From contig NZ_CTDZ01000009.1 of the NCBI RefSeq assembly GCF_001375555.1, forward strand, positions 3,465,758 through 3,529,757: a DNA stretch of 64,000 nucleotides, in the 5' to 3' direction. The notes under the pieces are model-generated. The model was given only the letters and a program-made list of their open reading frames with translations. It was not told the DNA's origin and did no database searches. Below are positions 54,101-61,881 of this stretch, piece after piece (positions within the stretch are counted from its first letter, which is position 1; the number at the start of each line of letters is the position of its first letter). The translations under genes were made by a program, and so were the position numbers. This DNA comes from Numidum massiliense. GTDB taxonomy: Bacteria; Bacillota; Bacilli; Thermoactinomycetales; Novibacillaceae.

Positions 54101-54315
54101 CGATCACTGTTTTCGGGTTCGCCGCGACGGATACGAGCATTCGCAGCGTTGCTTAGAAAGGCGCTACGTGATTGTTACCTTTAAAAGGTCTTGGTACACA
54201 TGCATACCGAACGATTTGACTGATACATATAATTGTTTTGTTCTTCGAATAGGCACTTGCTGCCCCCCTCCCTCATATGTTGTATAAAGTGAAGCGCAAG
54301 GAGGGGGCAGCGGGC

Positions 54316-54627
54316 GTGATTGAATTAAAGCCACTAAAAGTGGATGACACGACCGTAACTGGCATCGAGGTGGCATTGCCGAAGACGAAGTTGCTCATCG
54401 TGGCGACCGACGTCGGTTACATTATGTGTGGGGCGTTGGACATCGCGCTGTTGAACGAACGGCTACAGGAACGGGAAATTGTCGCCGCACGCGCAATTGG
54501 CGTGAGAACATTGGAAGACTTGTTAGCTGCGCCGCTCGAGTCTGTGACATATACCGCCGAAAGCTTCGGCATCCTGCCAGGTATGACTGGGCGCGAAGCG
54601 CTGCGCAACATGTTGGCCGCAAATTGA
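54316..54627 (+). CDS. yunC: DUF1805 protein, YunC-like
   Basis: The 103-aa product matches YunC: IELKPLKVDDTTVTGIEVALPKTKLLIVATDVGYIMCGALDIALLNERL, then GVRTLEDLLAAPLESVT and GILPGMTGREAL. The conserved GYIMCGALD block is a hallmark of the family. The fold is known from structural work, but the function is not. The start is GTG with GAGGGGG eight bases ahead; an upstream in-frame ATG would put the site inside the gene. It completes a yun-like neighbourhood with YunE and YunF. Confidence 0.88.
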   Translation: MIELKPLKVDDTTVTGIEVALPKTKLLIVATDVGYIMCGALDIALLNERLQEREIVAARAIGVRTLEDLLAAPLESVTYTAESFGILPGMTGREALRNMLAAN

Positions 54628-54687
54628 TTGAAAAAGACACATTAGAAAAAACGTGACGACGTGTCGTGAACAGGCATTTCCTACAGC

Positions 54688-54738
54688 ATGAAAAGATGGA
54701 TCCCACCCCCAGGGGAATATTCTCGGGGGTTTTTCATG
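54688..54738 (+). terminator. Terminator after the YunC-like gene
   Basis: ACCCCC (54705-54710) pairs with GGGGGT (54725-54730), followed by TTTT. An outer stem CATGAAAA/TTTTCATG extends the fold in both directions. Confidence 0.75.
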
Positions 54739-55152
54739 TGATACGACAATTTTTTCACCGTAGGAAATAGCGCACCTTTTCCCGGGAAATAAGTTGACTG
54801 CTGTCGATACGGCAATGCGATCGTGTCGAAAAAGAAGTGACATCGTTCGGCAGACTCACGCGATCATACGCCGCACCGTATGACGCGCTGTTTGTAACAG
54901 CTAGCGACGAACAACCGGCACCTGCAAGCAGGGAAGCAGCAAGTAGGGAACCAGCAAGCGGCAACCAGCAACAATAGCCACGCCATGTGCCGTCGGGGGG
55001 CGGGGACTCTGCTGGGAGTCCCGTCTATGCCTGTCATTCGCACGCCAACGCGCGTCGTATTCACAGAGCTGTACGATCTTCACTCCTCACACCATAACGA
55101 TACTTATGGTAAAATAAAGTTATTATAACGACGAGGGAGCTATGTTAAACGT
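54739..55152. other. Intergenic region with short tandem repeat; no confident gene
   Basis: About 410 bp. A 14-15-bp unit starting GCAAG recurs about three and a half times at 54924-54973. A hairpin GGGACTC-TGCTG-GGAGTCCC lies near 55005-55025. Minus-strand frames here include one that resembles a lipoprotein signal (LLAGAGCSS), but its residues come from the repeat and it lacks a ribosome site, so I do not call it. Confidence 0.5.
54924..54973. repeat. 14-15-bp direct repeat cluster
   Basis: GCAAGCAGGGAAGCA, GCAAGTAGGGAACCA and GCAAGCGGCAACCA follow one another, then a partial GCAACA. Confidence 0.7.
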
Positions 55153-55701
55153 ATGAAACAACATGCTACGCCACCACCAGTCAAACAGCGCAATTACACG
55201 CCTCTGATCATCGTGCTGACAATCGTTATGTACGCGGTTATTGCCGCTTTGTCCTTTTTACCGAAAATCGAAGGGGAAACGAGTTTTGATCTGACGCTTT
55301 TACCGCTGTTAAATGCGATCTTCAATAGCTTTACGTTCTTATTTTTACTGTCTGCGCTCATTATGATTAAGCGCAAAAACATTGTCGCACACCGTCGCTT
55401 CATTTACGCGGCGTTTGCGACGACGTTTTTCTTTCTCATTTCTTACGTCACGTATCACGCCCTCGCCGAGTCGACGGCGTACGGCGGCAGCGGGCTACTC
55501 GCGGGCATTTACTACTTTGTCCTCGTATCGCATATCGTGTTGGCCGCAGTGATCGTCCCGCTGGCCCTGTTCACAGTTGCGCGCGGACTGAATATGCAAG
55601 TTGCCCGGCACCGCAAAATTGCCCGTTGGACGATGCCGCTCTGGCTGTACGTCAGCTTAACTGGCGTGCTCGTCTATATAATGATCGCCCCGTACTATTA
55701 A
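55153..55701 (+). CDS. DUF420 membrane protein (CtaM/YozB-like)
   Basis: The 182-aa protein has five hydrophobic helices with conserved His: NAIFNSFTFLFLLSALIMIKRKNIVAHRRFIYAAF, SYVTYHALAE, VLVSHIVLAAVIVPLALF and RHRKIARWTMPLWLYVSLTGVLVY. This is DUF420. B. subtilis YozB and S. aureus CtaM belong here; CtaM is needed for heme-copper oxidase assembly, so a similar role is plausible. No cytochrome oxidase genes are adjacent. The ribosome site GAGGGAG is about 11 bases ahead. Confidence 0.85.
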   Translation: MKQHATPPPVKQRNYTPLIIVLTIVMYAVIAALSFLPKIEGETSFDLTLLPLLNAIFNSFTFLFLLSALIMIKRKNIVAHRRFIYAAFATTFFFLISYVTYHALAESTAYGGSGLLAGIYYFVLVSHIVLAAVIVPLALFTVARGLNMQVARHRKIARWTMPLWLYVSLTGVLVYIMIAPYY

Positions 55702-55928
55702 CAGCGAGAAATAGGCGTGTACGCACATATGCTAACGGCGAACCCACATCATACCTGGCTGATAACGAATTGTTTGTGGCGGAGACAGAAACACGCACCC
55801 GATGCAAATCACATCCGGCAAGCGTGCATCTATCCGGCGGACGCGAATGAGGCGCACTACTAGTAGAAAAATGTCGGACGCTTACGTCGAACGGCGTTTA
55901 CACTGTGTACGACAGGAGGGGCTTTTCG

Positions 55929-57905
55929 TTGCGCAATGCCCACAGCAAACAACCCGCTGGGAAACAGTTGCCGATGAAGCAGTCTAAAAACGACTGGAAG
56001 GCGTTCTTAAATCTAATTAAAGAAACAGAGTTGTCAAAGGCGATTCTGGCAGTTGCCGTCACATTAAGTCTACTGGAGACGGCAGCTGGCCTCGTGGCGC
56101 CGCTATTCATGCAACAATTAATCGATAAAGTGACCACTGCATCCCTCGATGGGCGGCTTTTGGCGCTGTTGATCGGCGCCTTCGTGTTGCAGGCGCTTTT
56201 TGCCGGCCTCTCTTTTTACGCGATGACGCGACTCGGACTGAAAGTCGTCGCTTCCTTGCGTTCACGCCTGTGGCAAAAAACACTGGCGCTGCCGGTGTCT
56301 TTTTTTGACGAACACGAATCGGGGGAGACGATGAGTCGCATAACGAACGATACGAGCGTCGTCACCAACTTAATGACGAACCACCTTATTTCCTTTTTTT
56401 CTGGAATCGTCACTATCGTTGGCGCCGTCGCTATTTTACTGTACTTAGACTGGCAAATGACGCTTATCTTACTGTTGGCCGTCCCGCTGTCGTTGGCGAT
56501 CATTATGCCGGCCGGGCGAAAAATGTACGCCATCTCGAAAAAGACGCAAGATGAAATGGCAGGCTTTACGGCCGGACTGAGTCGCGTGTTGTCGGATATT
56601 CGCCTCGTCAAGTCGAACAACGCCGAGGAGAAAGAGTGGGGGCACGGACGGACAGGAATCGACAAGCTGTTCCGCCTCGGGTTGCGCGAGGCAAAAATTC
56701 AGGCCGTCCTATCACCGCTCATGACGTCGGTGATGATGATTTTGCTCGTGGCAGTGCTCGGATACGGCGGCGTGCGAGTTGCTGCTGGGACGTTATCTGC
56801 CGGGGCGCTCGTGGCGATCATCATTTACTTGTTCCAAATCATCGTCCCGTTTAGCCAATTTGCCACCTTTTTTACTCAATTGCAAAAAGCGATGGGGGCG
56901 ACAGCGCGCATCCAGCTCATCCTCGATCATCCGCTTGAGGAAGCGGAGCGTATCGGTCAGGGAGATGTTCGTGAGTCGCGCATAGGCGAGGATCATGTAG
57001 GTGAAGAGCACGTAAGTGAGACACATGAAGGTGTGAAACGCGTCAGCTCGGAGCATGTTCGCGGGAAACGTACGGGCCAGGAGCATGTCCGGCGAGAGAG
57101 TGAAGGCGGGGAACGTGGGGAAAGTTTTATCGGAGACATCCAGTTTAAAAACGTTACTTTCGCCTATAAACCGGGTGAAACCATCCTGCACGACGTTGAC
57201 GTCACTTTTCCCGCGGGGGAGATTACGGCGATCGTCGGACCGAGTGGCGGTGGAAAAACGACGATGTTCGCGCTTCTCGAACGGTTTTACAGCCCGGATC
57301 GCGGGCAAATTTTGTACGCCGGCCAGCCGATCGAGCAACTGCCGCTCACGGCGTGGCGTAGCCGCTTAGGCTACGTGTCGCAAGAGAGCCCGATCATCGC
57401 CGGGACGATTCGCGACAACATCGTGTACGGCTTGCAGCGCGACGTTAGCGACGAAGAAGTTGTGCGCGTCGCGGAAATGGCTTATGCGGCGTTGTTTATT
57501 GACGAATTGCCCGAGCGGTACGAGACAGAAGTCGGCGAACGCGGCATTAAACTGTCTGGCGGGCAGCGGCAACGCATCGCCATCGCGCGGGCACTACTTC
57601 GCAACCCACAAATCCTTTTGTTGGATGAGGCGACGTCCAATTTGGACAGTACGTCTGAGCAGTATGTGCAGCATGCGTTGACGAATTTAATGGAAGGGCG
57701 CACGTCGCTCGTCATCGCCCACCGTTTGTCGACCGTCGTCGGGGCAGCACAAATCGTCGTCGTGGAAAAAGGGCGTATTACAGGAGTCGGTACGCACGAG
57801 TCTTTAATTGCGGATCACGACTTGTACCGTCAGCTAGCGGAACAGCAATTCGGGTCAGGCGGACCTGTGGACGACCATAACACCGTTCCAAAAAAAGTTA
57901 AGTGA
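55929..57905 (+). CDS. ABC exporter half-transporter (BmrA/YvcC type) with repetitive linker
   Basis: An N-terminal six-helix export domain (about residues 45-330) is followed by an ATPase domain with Walker A GPSGGGKTT (near 437), LSGGQRQRIAIARALL and Walker B ILLLDEATSNLD. It most resembles the homodimeric multidrug exporter BmrA. Between the two domains (about residues 338-399, bases 56944-57125) lies a charged insertion with repeated E-H-V, R-G-E motifs absent from the standard fold. The start is TTG at 55929 with AGGAGGGG seven bases away; the GTG at 55905 precedes that site. A secreted protein follows 59 bp on. Confidence 0.9.
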   Translation: MRNAHSKQPAGKQLPMKQSKNDWKAFLNLIKETELSKAILAVAVTLSLLETAAGLVAPLFMQQLIDKVTTASLDGRLLALLIGAFVLQALFAGLSFYAMTRLGLKVVASLRSRLWQKTLALPVSFFDEHESGETMSRITNDTSVVTNLMTNHLISFFSGIVTIVGAVAILLYLDWQMTLILLLAVPLSLAIIMPAGRKMYAISKKTQDEMAGFTAGLSRVLSDIRLVKSNNAEEKEWGHGRTGIDKLFRLGLREAKIQAVLSPLMTSVMMILLVAVLGYGGVRVAAGTLSAGALVAIIIYLFQIIVPFSQFATFFTQLQKAMGATARIQLILDHPLEEAERIGQGDVRESRIGEDHVGEEHVSETHEGVKRVSSEHVRGKRTGQEHVRRESEGGERGESFIGDIQFKNVTFAYKPGETILHDVDVTFPAGEITAIVGPSGGGKTTMFALLERFYSPDRGQILYAGQPIEQLPLTAWRSRLGYVSQESPIIAGTIRDNIVYGLQRDVSDEEVVRVAEMAYAALFIDELPERYETEVGERGIKLSGGQRQRIAIARALLRNPQILLLDEATSNLDSTSEQYVQHALTNLMEGRTSLVIAHRLSTVVGAAQIVVVEKGRITGVGTHESLIADHDLYRQLAEQQFGSGGPVDDHNTVPKKVK

Positions 57906-57964
57906 CGGGACGAATGATGAAGGAGGTACAAGTGACACATGCTATAGTAGGGAGGTCATAACGA

Positions 57965-58909
57965 GTGAGCATACGAACGGTCGCACTGAGCGTTACCTTA
58001 ACGCTTACATTGGTGGGATTAGGTGTCCCAACTGTCGCTGCTGCGAAATACGAAGACAATATAACAAACGCAGAAGCTTATGAAGCGTATAAACAGGCCG
58101 TCTACAGGACGCGCACCGCCAAAAGTAAAAAGGCAGTTTTTCAATTGGAAGTGACCGATAACGGCCAGCAAGTCGTTTGTATACGTTCGACGGTAAAGGA
58201 AAATCGAGAACGACACGCACTGAGTAAGCAGACGGTTTTTTTAGAAAACGGAAAGCAAAATGAGGTGTTTGTGCACCGGGAAAACGGTACAGAAACCGTT
58301 ATTCGAAGTGACGGCGGCACTAATCGAGCGCACGCACAAGTGATCACCTTGCCGACCGCCAAACAGGTAAACCGTTTGGACGATCGAACTGTAAACCGGC
58401 GAAAAGCGAAGGAAAGAGAAGGGGCTGTCACGCGCACGAAACAGTCGTCTGCAGCCAACTTTAGAACACCACAGGCGGCGGCCACCTTCTTCGATGCACT
58501 CGTCGCTGATTTGCCGGGAAAGATTGAGCACAAGCGCGCGCCGGACGGGGCACAAGTGATCAGCCTTGCACTGACCCATGAACGCATGCCGCCCGTTGCC
58601 CAACTTTTACTCACGTCATTAATGAAAAACGACGGATCACATGAGCCGAACAAGCTTCCCACCGATTGGCTCACCGCTTTCTCCGGTTACGTCCAAGCTC
58701 GCCTGCCACAGATATCTCAGCTCCGCTTAGAACGGGTGCACTTAGAGGCGCACATTCACGCGGAACGGGTTATTGAGCGGCAGGCGGTACACGTGCGGTG
58801 GGTGGGTACCGCGCGCGACGGCACAACCCATACATTGACCGCCCTGTTCACGGTCGCCTATTCGGACTACAATCAGACAACCCCTGAGTCTCTGCCCACG
58901 AGTGCCTAG
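57965..58909 (+). CDS. Secreted protein of unknown function
   Basis: A signal peptide (residues 1-26, ending VPTVAAAKY) leads to a 290-residue exported domain. It reads as alternating beta strands with many Gln, Thr, Arg and His residues (VFQLEVTDNGQQVVCIRSTV, then AVHVRWVGTARDGTTHTLTALFTVAYSDY) with a helical middle. I do not recognise the family; a distant kinship to lipoprotein-sorting or DUF6612-like folds is only a guess. The start is GTG with GGGAGG eight bases ahead. It follows the ABC exporter on the same strand, so it may be a cargo, a partner or unrelated. Confidence 0.65.
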   Translation: MSIRTVALSVTLTLTLVGLGVPTVAAAKYEDNITNAEAYEAYKQAVYRTRTAKSKKAVFQLEVTDNGQQVVCIRSTVKENRERHALSKQTVFLENGKQNEVFVHRENGTETVIRSDGGTNRAHAQVITLPTAKQVNRLDDRTVNRRKAKEREGAVTRTKQSSAANFRTPQAAATFFDALVADLPGKIEHKRAPDGAQVISLALTHERMPPVAQLLLTSLMKNDGSHEPNKLPTDWLTAFSGYVQARLPQISQLRLERVHLEAHIHAERVIERQAVHVRWVGTARDGTTHTLTALFTVAYSDYNQTTPESLPTSA

Positions 58910-59009
58910 TGCTCGACGTGCTCACATCATTGGTGTGACCAGCTTTTCGCGAGACGTAAATTGCCCCTCCACACGGTGACAAATAGTCGTTCCATTGTCG
59001 TAGCTGCCG

Positions 59010-59039
59010 TTCAAGTGTGCGCTCGCGATGTGCTATACT
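59010..59039 (+). promoter_or_regulatory. Promoter of the RpiR gene
   Basis: TTCAAG, an 18-bp spacer and TATACT, with an extended TGC before the -10. Confidence 0.5.
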
Positions 59040-59073
59040 GAAAATAACTTACGTGAATAAAAGAGGCTGCAGC

Positions 59074-59814
59074 ATGATCAATTTTCTCGACAGTTACGAT
59101 GAACTAACGGCTAGTGAGAAAAAAGCGTTGAAATATATGATCGATCATACCGAAGAAATCCCTTACCTATACATTAATGACTTAGCCGAGGCAGCGTTTG
59201 TATCGAAAACGGTCATCATTAATTTATCACAAAAACTGGGATTCAGTGGCTACAAAGAGTTAAAATACCATATTAACAACGTCGTGCGCGCGGCCAAAAA
59301 TGAAGTGAGCCAACAAAGATTACCTATTACGGAAAATTTACGGCGCAGTATCGACAAAACGTTTTCGCTCGTATCGGAAGAGGAATTAAAGCGGTGCGTG
59401 GACGTCATCTTAAACGCCAAAAATTTGTTCGTCATGGCGCGGGGGACGAGCAAGGCAGCGGGCTATTACTTGGAACATTTGCTCTTCTCTTTAGGGATTC
59501 ACTGCATTTTTATTAAGGACTACAATTTATCGGAGTCGTTTACGAATTTAGTGACAGATCAAGATGTGGTCATTTTAATTTCCTTATCGGGCAATACGAA
59601 AAAAATCGTGGAAACAGCTAAAAAAATTGAATTAAAAAAGGCGAAAATCATCAGTATGACCTCGTTTCAATCAAATACGTTGACGAGTTATACGGATTAC
59701 CATTTGTATTGTCACACGGACAATTGGGATACGAAGCGCGACGATACGATCTCGCGCATCGGCTTCTTTATTTTGATCGATTTGTTAATCAACTATTTGG
59801 GCGAGGCTGTTTAA
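59074..59814 (+). CDS. MurR/RpiR-family transcriptional regulator
   Basis: Residues 1-77 form the RpiR helix-turn-helix (LTASEKKALKYMIDH, then INDLAEAAFVSKTVIINLSQKLGFSGYKELKYHI). A sugar-phosphate-binding SIS domain follows (about 107-240) with FVMARGTSKAAGYYLEHLLFSLG and VILISLSGNTKKIVETAKK. Such regulators sense a phosphosugar. The start at 59074 is chosen because conserved sequence begins at once; the upstream extension is unlikely, as it runs into the promoter. It precedes a PTS operon in the same direction, separated by 495 bp that hold a terminator and likely operators, so that operon is its probable target. Confidence 0.92.
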   Translation: MINFLDSYDELTASEKKALKYMIDHTEEIPYLYINDLAEAAFVSKTVIINLSQKLGFSGYKELKYHINNVVRAAKNEVSQQRLPITENLRRSIDKTFSLVSEEELKRCVDVILNAKNLFVMARGTSKAAGYYLEHLLFSLGIHCIFIKDYNLSESFTNLVTDQDVVILISLSGNTKKIVETAKKIELKKAKIISMTSFQSNTLTSYTDYHLYCHTDNWDTKRDDTISRIGFFILIDLLINYLGEAV

Positions 59815-59828
59815 CCTGCCAATTCGGC

Positions 59829-59894
59829 AACAGCAATCCTTTGACTGCTTACGATGTCCGAAACAGCAATCCCTTGACTGCTTACGATGTCCGA
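59829..59894. repeat. 33-bp tandem duplication
   Basis: A 33-bp unit beginning AACAGCAATCC and ending GATGTCCGA lies at 59829-59861 and again at 59862-59894 with one base changed (T to C). Confidence 0.9.
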
Positions 59895-59958
59895 TGAGTT
59901 TGTTCGGCCATGCTGTGCGATCCCACGGTGTGCGGTAACTCTGTCCGGAATAACCCTT

Positions 59959-60017
59959 CCCATCTACGGTGCGCATCAGGAGATGGGGTACGCTCCTTTC
60001 CCAGGGGGCGTTTTTTT
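59959..60017 (+). terminator. Terminator after the RpiR gene
   Basis: An upstream hairpin CCCATCT/AGATGGG (59959-59965, 59981-59987) is followed by ACGCTCC/GGGGCGT (59990-59996, 60005-60011) and a run of seven T residues. Confidence 0.8.
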
Positions 60018-60039
60018 GTTTGGCGAACAGAATGACGGA

Positions 60040-60070
60040 TGACCTAGGTCAGGAGCCATGACCTAAGTCA
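60040..60070. promoter_or_regulatory. Paired operators upstream of the PTS promoter
   Basis: TGACCTAGGTCA (60040-60051) is a perfect 12-bp palindrome; TGACCTAAGTCA (60059-60070) is a near copy. Centres are 19 bp apart, about two helical turns, so both face the same side of DNA. This is a likely binding array for the RpiR regulator. Confidence 0.65.
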
Positions 60071-60082
60071 CTAAGTATAACG

Positions 60083-60096
60083 TGTCAGCGCTTTTT
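60083..60096. promoter_or_regulatory. Candidate cre site (CcpA)
   Basis: TGTCAGCGCTTTTT fits the cre consensus TGWAARCGYTWNCW at 12 of 14 positions and overlaps the -35 of the PTS promoter, where CcpA would repress. Confidence 0.4.
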
Positions 60097-60123
60097 GTAA
60101 AGATAGGCGCATGCTAGTATAAG
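60095..60123 (+). promoter_or_regulatory. PTS operon promoter
   Basis: TTGTAA and TATAAG are separated by 17 bp. A perfect palindrome ACACCATGGTGT (60129-60140) covers the expected transcription start and may be a further operator. Confidence 0.65.
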
Positions 60124-60309
60124 GGTACACACCATGGTGTATCACTTATGTTTAGATGTATAGAGATCCAGAGGTTCATGTGAGGATCTGTTCAAGCATC
60201 AGATTGAGGAATCATAAGTCGTAAGTTGCTTTAGCAAGTGGTGAGTACCTTTCAAGCAAGTAAACAAACACAAGCACGTGGCATGACCTAAAAAAAGGAG
60301 AATGTACCT

Positions 60310-61863
60310 ATGAAAAGGAAGGGAAAATTCAGCGAGTCGATTCAAAGATTTGGTCGCACGCTGCTCTTGCCGATTGGCGTGTTAGCGCCCGTCGGGATGA
60401 TCCTTGGGATTAGCGGCGCCTTAGTGCAGCCGTACATGATCGAACGCTTTGCATTTCTAGGCAATGATAACGTTAACGCCATCCTCGTCAGTATTCGTAC
60501 CATTGCTAGCATTATTTTCGACAATATTCCCCTACTGTTTGCGATGGGTGTCGCTTACGGGATGAGTAAGAAAGATAAAGGGATTTCCGTATTTGCGGCA
60601 ACAGTCGGCTACTTGACTCTCATCATTACGATGAACGTCTGGTTGACGTTGACGGGCAAAATGGCTGATCCAGAAGTGATGACGCAAGTGGGACAAATTA
60701 ACGTCCTCGGGATTCAGACGATGAATATAAGCGCCGCCGGGGGGATCATTACCGGGTTAATTGCCGCTTGGGCGACGGACAAGTACTACAACTTGGAGTT
60801 ACCGACCGCCTTAGCTTTCTTCTCCGGTAAAAAATCGGTACCGATTATTACGATCGGCGTTATGATCGCGATTGGCGCCGTGCTGCCGTTCATTTGGGAG
60901 TTTTTTGTCGGAATCCTAATGAAATTGTCAGTTGTGTTCGTTAGTGCCGTCGGGCCATTCTTTACCGCTGCCGGTGAACGGCTGTTTATTCCGTTCGGGT
61001 TACACCACGTGTGGAACGCGCTGTTCCGCTTTACGGAAGCGGGTGGCAGTTATGTGATCGGGGATGAAACGTTTGTCGGGGTCGTCCCGGCGATGACGGA
61101 AGTGTTGTTCAACCAAGGGCCGAACAGTGAATACTGGGCGATGTTGCCGAAACTGACGCGCTTTATGGCGCAACAGCAAATGTTAGTGACGCTGTTCTTG
61201 TTCCCAGCGATTGCGCTGGCGATGTACCGCGCGGCGCGCGTGGAGAACCGCCCTGTCGTTAAATCGATGTTAATTACGATGGTGTTAACTGCGGTACTCG
61301 GGAACGTGACCGAGCCGTTAGAATTTACGTTCGTGTTTATCGCTCCGTTACTGTACGTCGCCTACGCCTGTATCGTTGGGATCGGCGCGGTCTTGCTCTC
61401 CTTCGCTAGCGTAGGAATCGGCTACATCCGCGGCACGATTTTTGACTTTGCGATTTTCGGTTTGCTCTATGAAAAGACGAATTGGATTTTCCTCGTCTTA
61501 ATCGGTTTAGGCCTTGCGGTCGTGACGTATTTCTTCTTCTACTGGGCGATTACGAAGTTTGACATTAAGACGCCTGGTCGCGAAGAATCGCAAAACGTCG
61601 ATAACACCTTAATTAAAGAGAAGCGCTACGGTGAGATTGCCGACATCGTCGTGCGCGCTTTAGGCGGTAAGGGGAACATCATCAACGTGGACAACTGTAT
61701 TACCCGTCTGCGTATTGACGTAGCCGATGTGCGCGTCATCGATAAAGATCTGTTACAGACGTCAGGTTGCACCGGATTTTTCTTACCGGCCGAGAAGCAC
61801 GTCCACATCGTGTACGGGCCGCAGGTCGAGTTTGTCCGTAACGCTGTCGACGAGAAATTGTAA
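60310..61863 (+). CDS. PTS sugar transporter EIICB, glucose/alpha-glucoside family
   Basis: The protein imports and phosphorylates a sugar. The EIIC domain (about residues 1-420) has GMILGISGALVQPYMIE, FDNIPLLFAMGVAYGMSK, FIPFGLHHVWNALFRFTEAGG and GNVTEPLEFTFVFIAPLLY, with the sugar-contact His and Glu of the Glc/MalX/GlvC group. The EIIB domain (about 440-517) has the phosphorylated Cys in NVDNCITRLRIDV. No EIIA is fused or adjacent, so it must borrow one, as known for several family members. The ribosome site is AAAGGAG. The lyase gene begins 18 bp downstream. Its sugar is unknown. Confidence 0.93.
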   Translation: MKRKGKFSESIQRFGRTLLLPIGVLAPVGMILGISGALVQPYMIERFAFLGNDNVNAILVSIRTIASIIFDNIPLLFAMGVAYGMSKKDKGISVFAATVGYLTLIITMNVWLTLTGKMADPEVMTQVGQINVLGIQTMNISAAGGIITGLIAAWATDKYYNLELPTALAFFSGKKSVPIITIGVMIAIGAVLPFIWEFFVGILMKLSVVFVSAVGPFFTAAGERLFIPFGLHHVWNALFRFTEAGGSYVIGDETFVGVVPAMTEVLFNQGPNSEYWAMLPKLTRFMAQQQMLVTLFLFPAIALAMYRAARVENRPVVKSMLITMVLTAVLGNVTEPLEFTFVFIAPLLYVAYACIVGIGAVLLSFASVGIGYIRGTIFDFAIFGLLYEKTNWIFLVLIGLGLAVVTYFFFYWAITKFDIKTPGREESQNVDNTLIKEKRYGEIADIVVRALGGKGNIINVDNCITRLRIDVADVRVIDKDLLQTSGCTGFFLPAEKHVHIVYGPQVEFVRNAVDEKL

Positions 61864-61881
61864 CAGGTAGGAGGATTTGTC

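Larger units (their letters stand above)
59815..60309. other. Regulatory region between the RpiR and PTS genes
   Basis: About 500 bp. In order it holds a 33-bp tandem duplication, two hairpins the second of which is a terminator, two TGACCT palindromes, a cre-like site, a promoter, a palindrome at the start point, and a ~180-nt leader. A TGACCTAA half-site lies again at 60284-60291, just before the PTS ribosome site AAAGGAG. Confidence 0.75.

Noticed and set aside
54755-54964. Small minus-strand lipoprotein-like frame
   Set aside because: The lipobox-like part is encoded by a short DNA repeat, two other frames over the same DNA look equally good, and there is no ribosome site.
59815-60309. 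T-box or known riboswitch before the PTS gene
   Set aside because: No conserved T-box or aptamer core is present; the region is better explained by palindromic operators and a terminator.
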